NCBI GenBank assembly: GCA_037178675.1 | Contig: JAYMGJ010000680.1 | Span: 1 to 64,000 of the forward strand | From: Scleroderma bovista | Lineage: Eukaryota; Basidiomycota; Agaricomycetes; Boletales; Sclerodermataceae | Length of the DNA: 64,000 bases | Direction: 5' to 3' | In this document: one piece after another, positions 1 through 11,154 of the stretch | Layout: every line of letters begins with the position of its first letter | How positions within the stretch are numbered: position 1 is the first letter of the stretch | Program-made: the position numbers and the translations under genes | The notes under the pieces: generated by a model | Told to the model about the DNA's origin: nothing | Databases searched by the model: none | The model's input: the letters and a program-made list of their open reading frames with translations, nothing else

Positions 1-1252
1 GCAGCAATGGCTTTGCGTGAGGCCCCTCCGCCACGTCTGTTGCGCGAGTTCCCTGATCTGCTACCAGCTCCGTGATTGCGTTTGGGAGGAGGGGGGAGGT
101 CTTCAGGTGCAGGAATGGGCATTTCTGGGCGATCGGATGCACTGGAGGCAGATCTTGTACGCTTCTTTGGATGACTATATGGATGATATCGTGATATGTG
201 TCGTATATTTCAGCAGCTGATTCAACTCACCAGTCCTCTTCTCCTCGCTTCCGCTTCTTCCGACTGGTTGAATCATCGTCAGGTGTTTCAGGATGGCTGT
301 TGACGTTGGTATTCGCGCTGGTATTCTGGGACTCCGTTGCTGCAGCTGCCTCTGCAGCTGTTGCTTCTATAATCTCTTTTAAGCTTTCATCGAAGGCAGC
401 GTCACGGCTGTTCATCGTGTTGCGTCTCTTAAATGGCTTCAAAATGTGGGTCGGAGAGTGTGAACGAGACAGTCGGGAGGTTGTATTGTGTGAATGAGTG
501 GACGAATGGCGTGCCTTCTTTGCTAATCGCCTGGAGAGGGAGTCAAGTCAGAAGCCATCCAAGGGTAGTATTTCCAGGGCCTTACTTGAAAAGTTCTTGA
601 TGTCGCTCTGGCTTACATTGTTCGCAGTGGTAGTCGTCCTGAAGCTCCTCTTCAGACTTGAAGCCCATGCAGAGTCCATGCTGCCAGACATTGCAAGTCT
701 CGCATTGCACCATAAACTCTCCGCCATCTGCATCTTCCTCTGCAAAAGTATATGTCAGTGAGCGTGACATGCTCGTTCAGTAGAGACTGAGTGCACACCA
801 TTCATACCACATATACAGCGCGTAATACCTTGTTCCTCCACGTCCTCCTCCTGGGGATCCGTTGTCCCCGAGGTAGAGGAACCGCCAGCTTTGTTGGAAG
901 TAGACTCGATCGGCAAATCTGCTGGCTGCTGAGCCTTTTCTTTTTCTTTTCCTTTTCGTTTTGCTCTGGCGTTGGTGCTTGAACGATTGGAGGCGCTACC
1001 GTTAGAGGGACCGTTCTTGTGTGGAATGGTATCGTCAGGATCTTCTTGCTTCGGGCGTTTAGAACGACCATTGCCGTTTGTGATAGATGAAGCAGGGCGA
1101 GAGGAGGGATCTTTGTTTCGAGGAGCAGACTCGGATGCGGGGGAGTCTGGAGATTTGGAGGTGCTGGTGGAAGCAGAGGGAGCAGAGCGTCTTCCAGAGC
1201 GACGGGTTTCGCGCGGAGAGAGTGGAGGACCCATTGTTGCGGCTTGGGCCAT
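1..1252 (-). CDS. CTI6: PHD-finger protein, Cti6-like (3' end beyond window)
   Basis: Exons on the minus strand: 808-1252, 586-739, 231-530 and <1-174, all joined in one frame; the stop lies left of the window. Residues 1-140 are Ser/Arg/Pro-rich and basic. A PHD zinc finger follows at about residues 145-195, split by the first intron, with the pattern RCICEEDADGG, QCETCNVWQHGLCMGF and YHCEQC. Downstream is KRRNTMNSRDAAFDE, a motif I associate with fungal Cti6 proteins, then a basic tail. Cti6 is a subunit of the Rpd3L histone deacetylase complex and its PHD reads histone H3 marks in the nucleus; that role is family knowledge. The start ATG at 1252 opens onto a 340-nt region shared with ILV1. 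The PHD identity is sure; the Cti6 orthology is likely. Confidence 0.75.
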
Positions 1253-1592
1253 AACCTTGGACCAGTTGGAGGCCGAACTCGAGGAAAGTCTGAGCGTCCG
1301 TAGAGTGTGGATACGAGTATGTCCCTTGTCTTTACACTTATTTAGGGCTGGCAACAACACGGTTATCTCTTCGTCATCTCCACCGCTGCTCTCCACCACC
1401 ACTTCGCCTTTCTCTCCCACCCGCCCCCAACCTGGCAACAGCGTTGGACGAGGATGTCCCGTCTCCTTTTCCTCTGTGCTCTCCTCGCCAGCTGGTGTAT
1501 TGATCTTGGTCCACGTGACTACACGCGTTATGTAATCGGGTGCTATCGAGTCAAGATCGAGGAAAGTTTCTCGAGTTCCGTCCACCATCCCA
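1253..1592. promoter_or_regulatory. Divergent promoter, PHD gene / ILV1
   Basis: This 340-nt gene-free stretch separates two start codons on opposite strands. It has pyrimidine-rich tracts and one CACGTGAC element at 1512-1519, about 75 nt before the ILV1 ATG. No TATA box is obvious. Confidence 0.5.
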
Positions 1593-3486
1593 ATGCCCGA
1601 GTGCACGCCCAACGCCCCCGATCCACTCTCCTTCCCGAGGCTGTCCTTCCATGATCTACTGGAATCGAAAGAGCCAGACTACCTCAGACTTATTCTGTCC
1701 GCCAAAGTATACGATATTCTGAAGGAGACTCCCCTCGTCTATGCTCCGAATCTGAGCGCAAAGCTGGGAAATCAAATATGGCTCAAGCGCGAAGACCTTC
1801 AAGAGGTATTCAGTTTCAAAATTCGAGGAGCTTACAACTTCATGGCACACATGCCACAAGAGGAGCGGTGGATAGGTGTCATCACTTGCAGTGCTGGTTA
1901 GTGTGCGTACCCCTGCAGCGGAGCACATCCTTGTACTCATGGCCACTTCACTTTTCTTCAGGGAACCACGCTCAAGGAGTCGCACTATCAGGCACAAAAC
2001 TTAACATTCCGTGCACGATCGTAATGCCTAAAGGCACTCCGACTATCAAAGTTCGCAATGTCGAACGACTAGGTGCCAACGTCGTCTTGCATGGGTCAGA
2101 TTTTGATGAAGCCAAGGCAGAGTGTGCGCGCCTAGCAGCTCTGCACAATCTTACATTCGTACCACCTTATGATGATCCGCTCGTCATTGCGGGGCAGGGC
2201 ACCATCGCCATGGAAGTCCTCAAGCAGTTGCCTGACTCGAAGGACCTTGCTGGAATTTTTGGTGCTGTCGGAGGTGGTGGGTTGGTGGCCGGCACTTCGG
2301 TGTACGTGAAACGCATCGGCGGGCCAAACACCAAGGTATATGGCGTGGAAACAGTCGACGGGGACGCCATGTATCAAAGTCTTAAAAAAGGAGATCGAGT
2401 CACGTTGCCTGAGGTCGGACCATTTAGCGATGGCACCGCTGTCCGCATTGTTGGTCAAGAGCCGTTCCGGGTCTGTCAAAAACACTTGGACGAAGTCATT
2501 ATCGTCAATAATGATGAATTGTGTGCTGGCATCAAAGATATCTTCGAAGGTAGGGGAGCTTGTGTTGGTGATTGCCATTATCTCAAGTGACTCCAACAGA
2601 AACCAGATCTATCACTGAGCCAGCCGGCGCGCTGGGTCTTGCTGGACTAAAGCGCTACATTATCAACAATGGACTCCTCGGTGCACAAAAAAGGTTTGTC
2701 GCCATCGTTAGCGGCGCCAACATGAACTTCGATCGCCTCCGGTTCGTCGCAGAGCGTGCCGAACTGGGTGAAGGTCGAGAAGCGCTGCTAAGCGTGGAAA
2801 TCCCGGAGAAACCAGGCAGGTGAGTGCCACCTGTGCCATTGAACATCGAGTTGCTCAGCCTTACAACAAGCTTCTTCGCTTTGCATTCTCTCATCCATCC
2901 ACGTGAGATCACCGAATTCGTATACCGATACAGCTCTTCCGAACGAGCGCACGTCATCCTTTCCTTCAAACTTGAGTCTTTGGCGCGTGAGCAGGAGGTT
3001 GCAGCGCTCCTTTCTGCTATGCGAAGGGAGGGTATGGTTGGTCATGATATAAGTGGCAACGAGATGGCGAAGACGCACGGCAAATACATGGTTGGTGGAT
3101 CTGTGATTGTACCCCACGAACGCCTTTTCCAGTTTGGTATGTTTATGGTCACTAATATACTCAACTCCTTATTCTAATTCCGGCAAATGTGCATGCTGTA
3201 GAGTTCCCTGAACGACCTGGTGCACTGCGGAAATTCCTGTCTGGGCTTCAGAAAGGCTGGAATATATCACTGTTCCATTATCGCAATCATGGTGCTGGTA
3301 AGCACTTTATGCGTTTTAGCCCTGTCGTCTCTGCTGAATTGTGTTGTAGATCTGGGGAGGGTATTGACTGGCATACAAGTGCCACTCGAGGACTACGACC
3401 AATTCCAACAATTCCTGGATGACTTGGGATATCATTACGTTGAAGAAACGAACAACGAAATGTACAAGAGATACCTCAGAGGCTGA
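1593..3486 (+). CDS. ILV1: Threonine dehydratase (threonine deaminase)
   Basis: Exons 1593-1896, 1962-2549, 2600-2819, 2871-3136, 3202-3297 and 3350-3486 give 536 residues. It is a PLP enzyme that turns threonine into 2-oxobutanoate, the first step to isoleucine, normally in mitochondria. The PLP lysine is about K76 in [20 protein letters not shown], split by intron 1, and the glycine loop VGGGGLVAG also mark a fold-type II enzyme. The C-terminal third has two ACT-like regulatory segments, each beginning with EKPG or ERPG, which in this family carry isoleucine feedback control. I see no long mitochondrial presequence: the first 25 residues are acidic and neutral, so either targeting is atypical or a 5' exon is missing. 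The neighbour on the left diverges. Confidence 0.93.
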
Positions 3487-4093
3487 GAACCAGTCTTTTC
3501 AAAACAGATGTACGATGCAGTCTGATCGTGGATGTAAGACGGCTGATACGGTCAAGGATTCAACATTCTTGATTTGTAGAAATTCATGTACACTTAATCC
3601 ATAGAACGAGAAACAGTATCATGGACCAATGCCTAGGTATGTCTATACCCCTTAGGGTCCACGTCAGCTGTAAATCGGTTATACCTTCATGCACATAAGC
3701 AAGTATCGATCGAACGTGTGTACGGTCGACTGCACCCTGTCAGATGCTAGCTGGACCTGAACCAGAGCTCTCAAATTGACCCAACACACAGTGCTTACAT
3801 TATAGATCCTGGCAAAGTGCACCGTGGTAGATGCAAAAGTAAAATTCTCATGAAATGAGTACCATGCTACCCGGGGGTGATAGCTCTAATTGCTGTTTGT
3901 TTGCTAAGTTGGATAGAGGGGCGGATATGAATTCGGAATACTTTCGGAGATATTTTGCGACGCGCAATGCCTGGCATTGGCAGTGCGGACCGCCGCTTGC
4001 AAGAAAGCGTATGTACCCTAAACAACGCTGCGCTTGTCAGAGTAAAGCCCCGCCAAGTGAAAGCACATACATGACAAATTGACAATGAAGACC
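3487..4093. other. Intergenic, no gene seen
   Basis: 607 nt lie between the stop codons of ILV1 and the complex I subunit, which converge. Short ORFs here have no recognisable content. I see no repeat, tRNA-like box or terminator hairpin. Confidence 0.5.
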
Positions 4094-4288
4094 TCAGTGG
4101 TTCTGCTCTACCCGACGAGACTTGTCCTTAAAGTTGTCCACGATTACATAGGCAGAGAAGGCAACCACGGCAATGCCAAAGCCAGGGAACATGCTGGAGA
4201 ACATGGCCCGATTTGAAAACACGGGGTGTTTACGCCAGGCATCCCTCTTCGCCCAAGGATCACGAAAAAGCGGTGGCTGGCTGGACAT
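4094..4288 (-). CDS. NADH:ubiquinone oxidoreductase B12 subunit (NDUFB3 type)
   Basis: A single exon encodes 64 residues starting MSSQPPLFRDPWAKRDAW. The B12 accessory subunit of mitochondrial complex I has this short layout: a basic, tryptophan-containing N-terminus (FRDPWAKRDAWRKHP), then one membrane segment (FPGFGIAVVAFSAYVIV). The ORF is open further upstream to 4381, but the family normally starts at this methionine, so I chose 4288. The gene diverges from TOP1 across 289 nt that hold a CACGTGAC site. Confidence 0.8.
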   Translation of the reverse strand: MSSQPPLFRDPWAKRDAWRKHPVFSNRAMFSSMFPGFGIAVVAFSAYVIVDNFKDKSRRVEQNH

Positions 4289-4406
4289 GGTGTTGGCTGT
4301 GAATACTGTGAGGGCTGTCCCAGTCTCCTTCCACCGCACGCACCTGTTGGGTGGAATTGTCGTTGTCAGGTTGTCAGCCACTGTCTCCGATCAGTGTCAC
4401 ACTGTC

Positions 4407-4414
4407 CACGTGAC
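4407..4414. promoter_or_regulatory. CACGTGAC element
   Basis: CCACGTGACGTGAC sits in the promoter shared by the complex I subunit and TOP1. CACGTG is the core bound by bHLH factors such as Cbf1; binding here is inferred. Confidence 0.35.
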
Positions 4415-4577
4415 GTGACTAGGGCCGGCCCCTTCTGACTTGCAAAAATTCCAACTGCCCACAGCAGGAGGGGGCAGCATCTTATAAGTTCACACCACGT
4501 TCGTTTTCTGGGATTCTCTACTGTTGACCCCTCCTTTCTCGTAGGAAACCAACCAGGCATTTTCTTAGAAGAAAGAC

Positions 4578-7528
4578 ATGTCCTCAGACGAAGATATGCC
4601 TCTCGGCGCCCTGCCTGGTGGTAGCGGGACGAACCATGTCGCTTCCAACGGCATTCGCAACGGGAACACCAGTGACTCCCCCATGAGCGAGGACGAACTG
4701 CCCCTGGTATGTGGATAGTCACCATCGCGTCTGCTGCAGCCGACTCACTAGTAGCTTCTTCAAGTCACAGATCAGAGGGACACAGACGCCCGCACGCTCG
4801 TTGCGACGGAAACGAATTGCAGGCGAAGCGTCCGATAGTAGCGACGATGACATCCCTCTCGCCTCCTCACCCGCCAAACCAGCTGCTATGCCGACACCCA
4901 AGGCATCTAAGGCGACTTCGAGCAAGTCTAAGCAGGCTAATGGCAGGGTGAAAGTAGAGAGCGACAACGAGTCTTCCGTGATCACCTCCAAGCGTAAGCG
5001 CACCTCTAATGGGAAGGCGAAGGCCCCTCCGAAGAAGAGGGTCAAGCGAGAGGAGGATATTGCAGCGGCCGAGTCGTCCACGAACAGTCCAAAGCCATCT
5101 GCGTCGAAGAAGAAGAAAGTGAAAGATGAAGCGGAGGAAGACGAAGAAAAATATCGATGGTGGGAAGCTCAGCAAGAGAACGACGGGGAGGAAAAGTGGC
5201 AGACTCTCGAACATAGTGGGGTAATATTCCCCCCTCCCTATGAACCCTTGCCTCCTCACGTGAAGATGCAGTACAAAGGTGCGTCCACTAGTCTGTCGTT
5301 TGCAGCAAACTGACATTGCATTTCAGGCAAGGAAGTCAATCTTCCGCCAGAATCCGAAGAGGTCGCCGGCTTTTATGCTGCTATGCTGGAGACAGACCAT
5401 GCCAAGGACAAGACATTCAACAAAAATTTCTTCGAAGATTGGTGCAAGGTTTTGAAGCAATATCCACCTGTATGATACTTTTTTGGCTTTCTGCAGACAT
5501 CCAGAGCTGATAAGAGCCATAGCGTAACAACATCAAAATCACCGATTTTGAGTCCTGTGATTTTAGACCGATGTATGAATACTTTGAGGCCGAGAAAGCC
5601 AAGAAGAAGGCTCTCCCCGCCGCAGAGAAGAAGGAACTAAAGAAGCAGAAGGATGCTTTTGAGGAGAAATATACCTACTGCATTCTTGATGGCCGCAAAG
5701 AGAAAGTCGGAAACTTCAGAGTTGAACCACCGGGGCTTTTCCGTGGCCGTGGCGATCACCCGAAAAAAGGTGCTCTCAAAGTTAGTGCACCGTCTTAATC
5801 TTTACCGACAGGTGTCTCATTCATGAAATTGCAACAGTTTCGCGTACGACCCGAGGACATCACTCTTAATATCGGCGAAGATGCCTCTATCCCTGTGCCC
5901 AATATGTCTGGCACTTGGAAAGCGATAGTGCATGACAAGACCGTTACGTGGTTAGCTAACTGGGTGGAGAATGTCAATGGCAATTATAAATATGTGTTCT
6001 TGGCCGCCGGAAGTTCCTTGAAGGGCCAGAGTGACATGTCGAAGTTTGAAAAGGCTCGAGAACTGAAGGTCGGAACTTCACTTGCGTCATTCCACTAGGC
6101 CTAACTTTCACTTAGAAACACGTCGAGCGGATTCGCTCGGATTACAATGCCAACCTGAAGAGCAAAACCATGGCCGACCGGCAACGGGCGACTGCAATGT
6201 ACTTCATTGACCGACTGGCTCTTCGTGCGGGCAATGAGAAGGGAGAAGATGAAGCGGATACTGTCGGTTGTTGTTCACTTCGCTGCGAGCATGTCACACT
6301 GGAAGCACCCAATTTCATTGTCTTTGACTTCCTCGGCAAAGATTCGATTCGTTATTACAATCGCGTAACAGTGGATGCCCAGGTCTTCAAGAACATCAGG
6401 CTGTTTAAGGAGAACAAGGAAGACGGTGACAACCTATTTGATCGTGTCAATGTAAATTGCTAAGTTGTCACGTGTGGACTGAATTCTGACGAGTCATTAG
6501 ACGACACTACTTAACAAGCACCTGCAATCGTACATGAAAGGATTGACGGCTAAGGTGTTCCGTACCTACAACGCGTCCATAACGTTTCAGGAGCAACTGG
6601 ACCAAAATACGCCGAAGAATGCTTCTGTACAAGAGAAAGTGAATGCGTATAATCAAGCCAATCGTATGGTCGCCATCCTGTGTAACCATCAACGGAGCGT
6701 ACCCAAGACTCACGAGCAGTCCATGGGCAGAATGCGTGATCGAGTATGTTACTTATGTTACTCCTCCCTTGTGAACTTGCATTATTGATCACTGGCATAC
6801 CTAGCTTCGTGCGTTCAAATATGACCGCATGAAAATGCGCCATGTCCTCTTCAACCTTGACCCGAAATACCGGAGGATGTCACAGTATCAGGACGACGAG
6901 TCTGATTTAGATGAAGAGTGGATCGAGGAGCATGAGGACAATTTAAAGAAGAAAGAAATAGAGAAGGCGGAAAAGAAATTTACAAAGGATAATGAGAAGC
7001 TGGTTGAAGAGGGCAGCAAGCCTCACGATGAATCCCTCCTGAAAGAGAGGATTGCAGCTATCGAGGTCGAGTTCAAGAGGATCGCCAACGAGCGAGGAAC
7101 GGGTAAAGCCTCCCTAAAAAGGGAACGACCCGTGGAGAAGATTGAGGATGGGATCCAAAAGTTAGATGAGAAGATCAGGACCTTCAAGTTGCAGATGGAC
7201 GACCGCGAAGCTGGGAAGGAGGTTGCATTAGGCACAAGGTGAGTGTGTCCCTGATCGTCGGCCGAAATGATACTCACGATTGAACAGTAAGATAAACTAC
7301 CTGGATCCTCGGTAAGTCCTACCCATTTCTGTTCCGTCGCGTCGCTGATCATCGGCTTCCCAGGATTACCTCGGCATGGTGCAAGATGCACGATGTCCCT
7401 ATCGAGAAGCTATTTTCGAAAACCTTGGTCACGAAATGTGAGATGCGTTGTTGTCGTCTTGGATGCGTGCTGACAACTGTCAAACAGTCCCATGGGCCAT
7501 GGAAGTAGAAGCCGACTGGAAGTTTTGA
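4578..7528 (+). CDS. TOP1: DNA topoisomerase I (type IB)
   Basis: Eleven exons: 4578-4706, 4771-5278, 5327-5469, 5523-5780, 5838-6068, 6116-6451, 6501-6743, 6805-7238, 7288-7311, 7364-7437 and 7488-7528, giving 806 residues. It relaxes supercoils in the nucleus by forming a 3'-phosphotyrosine link. The first 180 residues are charged and Ser/Lys-rich with bipartite nuclear-localisation-like stretches. The core starts near KYRWWE and contains [31 protein letters not shown] and a coiled linker rich in Lys and Glu. The catalytic tyrosine, about Y765, is in SKINYLDPR and lies in the 24-nt exon 9. The first exon is only 43 codons, so an ORF scan misses the true start. The protein ends MEVEADWKF, as usual for the family. 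Confidence 0.95.
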
Positions 7529-7845
7529 ACGGATGTCAGCGCCTCATTACCCTAATTCCAGGAACCCTGCATCTACACACTATCATTATTCAGGCTTAAC
7601 CGCCTCATATCATTGACTTACTACAACGTCACACGAACTGTGAAATCGTCACTTTTCGCCCTGTTACACCGATAGTAGATGGTCCTCGTAGATTACTGTC
7701 ATTTTGGCATTGCATAAATATTGTCTCCACGTCCTCCTTACCCTGAGTCTATGTCCGAAGGCTGTTTGGCTCAGTTTTTCACGTGTTGTATAAAGTACTC
7801 AGAGTACTTTCGGACTTCACCAACACGTCTTTGTCCTTCTAGACA
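7529..7845. other. Intergenic between TOP1 and CDS1
   Basis: 317 nt between two genes on the same strand, holding the TOP1 3' region and the CDS1 promoter. No TATA box or other element stands out. Confidence 0.4.
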
Positions 7846-9881
7846 ATGGTCGCGAAACCATTTACCACCGGGTCTGTTTTTGAAGCCCTCACCGTCGAGG
7901 ATGTCGAAACTTCCGATGACGACGAAGTAGTCCAGGAGGATTCCTCGCATCCACCACTTGACAGGTATGTCCGCATTCCCACTCTCCCGGGCGCCAACAA
8001 TTTGACCCACACGACCACCGTATTACTAGTAGTACGGGGCCCGCCAAACCGTCCAAATCCCAACAGAAAAAGGCTGCCAAGCATGCTCGCACAGAGAAAC
8101 GAAAGCAACTCAAGGCCGCTACCAAGGTCGACGTATCGGACAGTGCGCCAATACCCGAAGGCGATCCCGTCCGAACCCAAATCGACAAGCCAGAGGCAGA
8201 ACCTGTGACGGAAGAAGCGGAACACGATCAACTAGAGGCACAGCCTGACGAGCGAGGAGCGGAACGCAATAAACTAGAGGAAGAACCTGACAAGCGAGAG
8301 GTAGAACCTGACAAACTACAGGTAGAACCTCGCAAGCTGCAGGCCGAACCTCACAAGCTGCAGGGCGAGCCTCACAAGCTACCGGCAGAACCTCACAAGT
8401 TAGAGGCAGAAGGCGAAAAGTTAGAGGCAGAACGTAGTAAGAAACGACAAAACATGATCACAAGGACGTTGTGGACGTTTATTATGATCGGAGGTTTCGT
8501 TGGTATGAAGAATGACATAGACTTGACACGAACCGACGTACTGATACGCGTCATAGGCCTCCTCCTCATGGGTCACGCCTACATGATGATTTTGGTGATG
8601 CTATGTCAGGCTTTGGTTTATCGGGAGGTAACGGCCCTCTTCTCTTTGAAGGACGTTGCACCAGATTCTGTCAACGTCGTGACGCCGGGTCAGAAAGACC
8701 CTTGGAGTAAGACCCTCAACTGGTACTTCTTCGCGGTCACAAACTATTTCCTCTATGGTGAAAGTATCATCTATTACTTCAAGGTTGGTGTTTCCTGGGG
8801 CTTTCGGGCACATATATTTAATGTGGATTGGCAGCACGTTGTTTTCAGTGATGGCCAACTATTGCCATTCGCCACGAACCACAGAATCATCAGTTTCACA
8901 CTCTACACTATTGGTTTCATGGGTTTTGTGATGTCGCTCAAGCGGGGCTACCTAAAGCAACAATTTGGCCTGTTCTGCTGGGTTCATATGAGTCTGCTGC
9001 TAATTGTGGTTTCCAGGTGGGTAATGTGGTATATAAGCGGGAGGGTCGATCTGATCACCGAGGCAGCCATTTCATTGTGAATAATATTTTGGAAGGCTTG
9101 ATCTGGTTCTGGGTACCTGCTTCGCTGGTTATTTGCAACGATGTTTTTGCGTACATCTGGGGGATTACCCTCGGTCGCACTCCACTCATCAAGCTCTCCC
9201 CAAAGAAGACCGTGGAAGGATTCGTCGGAGCTTTCTGGAGTACGGTTATTTTCAGCGTCCTCTGGGGTACATACTTCATGCGGTTTAACTTCATGATCTG
9301 CCCCGTGCATGATCTCGGAGTCAGCGTCTGGAGTGACATGCAATGCGTTCCTAACCCTATTTTTGTTTGGCGAGAGTGGCAAATCTGGGCGCCTCTCAGG
9401 ACCTTCCTGTCTCAAATTGTGCGTCTGCCGGTGTCAGATCTAACCATCCGCTAACACATCTTTTAGTTTGGATACCCCATAACCGTCATACCATATGTTC
9501 CTTATCAACTTCACCTCTTAGTTTTCGCCATATTCGCTTCGCTTGTTGCGCCGTTTGGGGGATTCTTCGCATCTGGCTTCAAACGTGCCTTCGATATCAA
9601 GGACTTTGGTCACAGCATTCCAGGCCATGGTGGCATGACCGATCGCATGGATTGCCAGTAAGTTCTTACTAGATTCGAGAGGTATGAACATTGAGCATGC
9701 TCGCAGATTCCTTATGGGTGTCTTCACCTATGTTTACTACAGCAGTTTCATCCGTGAACATCATGTTACCGTTGGGTCCATCTTGCAGATGATCGTTAGT
9801 GGGTTAACAGTCGAGGAGCAAATGGAATTGATAAGGGACTTGAAGAGGTACATGCAAGGGCAGGGAATCTGGTTGGATTGA
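7846..9881 (+). CDS. CDS1: Phosphatidate cytidylyltransferase (CDP-diacylglycerol synthase) with heptad-repeat N-terminus
   Basis: Exons 7846-7964, 8030-8502, 8557-9016, 9067-9418, 9467-9657 and 9707-9881 give 589 residues. The enzyme makes CDP-diacylglycerol from phosphatidate and CTP in the ER, the precursor of phosphatidylinositol and cardiolipin. The catalytic half begins at [15 protein letters not shown], is strongly hydrophobic with several membrane segments, and carries [13 protein letters not shown] and [11 protein letters not shown], the family signature. The N-terminal 200 residues are unusual: a basic patch ([18 protein letters not shown]), then about eleven 7-residue repeats of the type AEPHKLQ. 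Intron 2 (8503-8556) is 54 nt and keeps the frame open if retained; I treat it as an intron because the family reads [13 protein letters not shown] across it. The acceptor before 8030 could also be 3 nt later. Confidence 0.9.
8217..8446 (+). repeat. 21-nt tandem repeat in CDS1 coding sequence
   Basis: About eleven in-frame copies of a 21-nt unit encode the 7-residue pattern [AVG]-E-P-x-K-L-[QE]. Units 4 to 9 are the most alike; both ends are degenerate. The divergence gradient suggests spread from the centre by replication slippage or unequal crossing over. Confidence 0.9.
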
Positions 9882-10097
9882 AGGTCATGCATCCTATTTC
9901 ACTCACGTTTCCAGACACTACTATTTATCCCGAGCATGCCGATAATGACCCTGCAAATATGATCTAATTTACTTTTCGTGGCCATGAAGGGATCTTTGAG
10001 CCATATTGGAGGGCATATGTCAGGACGTAATACATGTGCATGTATGACCATACTAGTGCGAAGGAGATGGGAGTGAAGATGCAGAGGTTCATCGCCT

Positions 10098-10757
10098 TTA
10101 TGACCGTGGCTTCTCCTAGACATTATAAACTGTGATCAGGTGCTGATGCATTATGAGAGTCGCGTGAACACAAACCTTTTTCTCCTTCCAAAGAGCAAGA
10201 AGACCAACGCCAGACACCTTCACAACTTTGAAGCGCACACCAGGAATATCACCCTTGGCTTTCCCACTGCGACCGAAACCAGAAATGAGAACTTCGTCGT
10301 TCTCATCAACAAAGTTCAAGCAACCATCGTTCTAACATTTCCCGTGTAATGGATCAAGTCCGTGCTTCCTGAAGAATATCCGGGGTACTCACGGGTACGA
10401 AGGCAGTGACTTTCTTTCCGTTCTTGATGAGCTGTACACGTACACATTTACGAATGGCAGAGTTTGGTTGCTTAGCCTCGACGCCGACTTTCTCGAGTAC
10501 AATGCCCTTGGCATGTGATGACCCTCCAGTAGGGGAGGTTTTGAAAACGTTGCCGAGGGCACGTTTCTTGTAAGATTTGTCCGCCTGATACTTTTGTTAG
10601 AAATGCATTGCTGGAAGTAAGACCGACAAGTATACCCAGCGGTTTACACGCCGGTCATTGCGGAGCTTGCGAGCGGCTTGAAGTCCACGGGGTTTGTTGG
10701 CTACGAGACAGTCAGCGACACCGATACGATTGAGGCACCATTCGACGTACAGCCCAT
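10098..10757 (-). CDS. RPS23: 40S ribosomal protein uS12 (S23)
   Basis: Five exons: 10751-10757, 10636-10700, 10393-10584, 10176-10331 and 10098-10115, giving exactly 145 residues, the universal length of eukaryotic uS12. The protein sits at the decoding centre of the small subunit. The conserved core [15 protein letters not shown] holds the proline that is hydroxylated in other eukaryotes. The chain starts [15 protein letters not shown] and ends KEKKEKPRS. The first coding exon is 7 nt (ATGGGCT) with a good GTACGT donor, and the last is 18 nt including the stop, so both ends are invisible to ORF scans. A CACGTGAC site lies about 100 nt upstream of the start, in the promoter shared with the Emp70 gene. 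Confidence 0.95.
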
Positions 10758-10853
10758 TTCTACGGTCGACGATGAGGTTGGGTGTGGATCCAAGTATCAG
10801 TTGATTCGGTCATTTCCTTGCAATCTGTATAGTTTTTCAGCCACAAATTTGCA

Positions 10854-10863
10854 ATCACGTGAC
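10854..10863. promoter_or_regulatory. RTCACGTGAY element
   Basis: ATCACGTGAC is close to a full palindrome, about 100 nt from the RPS23 start. Confidence 0.4.
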
Positions 10864-11076
10864 GGTGTGATTTATTAGGTTTTACGTATTACTCTAACCA
10901 TATGCTTGTACTATTCGGTACACCTATAAATCCAGACTACACACTAGACGTGTATGTATGTATCTACTGCCAGCAGCACATAATTACAGACTCTGTGTGT
11001 GCCTCTGTTCCTAGCAGTCGTGATATTGAATGCAATAAGCCTCTGTTTGCATGTAATGTTCCCGCCTTAATGCTGA

Positions 11077-11084
11077 ATCACGTG
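11077..11084. promoter_or_regulatory. RTCACGTG element
   Basis: ATCACGTG lies about 70 nt before the Emp70-family ATG. Confidence 0.35.
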
Positions 11085-11154
11085 CCAATATTGGACCACG
11101 TCGTCTCATTGTCAACACCCTACGACTTGCATACATAAAGGTGACCGGAACACT

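Larger units (their letters stand above)
10758..11154. promoter_or_regulatory. Divergent promoter, RPS23 / Emp70 gene
   Basis: 397 nt without coding content. It has two CACGTG elements, ATCACGTGAC at 10854-10863 and ATCACGTG at 11077-11084. The first matches the RTCACGTG core bound by Cbf1-type factors. Confidence 0.5.

Noticed and set aside
972..1535. 187-codon plus-strand ORF
   Set aside because: Antisense to the conserved PHD gene exon; composition follows from the Ser/Pro/Arg codons of the other strand.
4867..5316. 149-codon minus-strand ORF
   Set aside because: Antisense to the Lys/Ser-rich N-terminus of TOP1; no family features.
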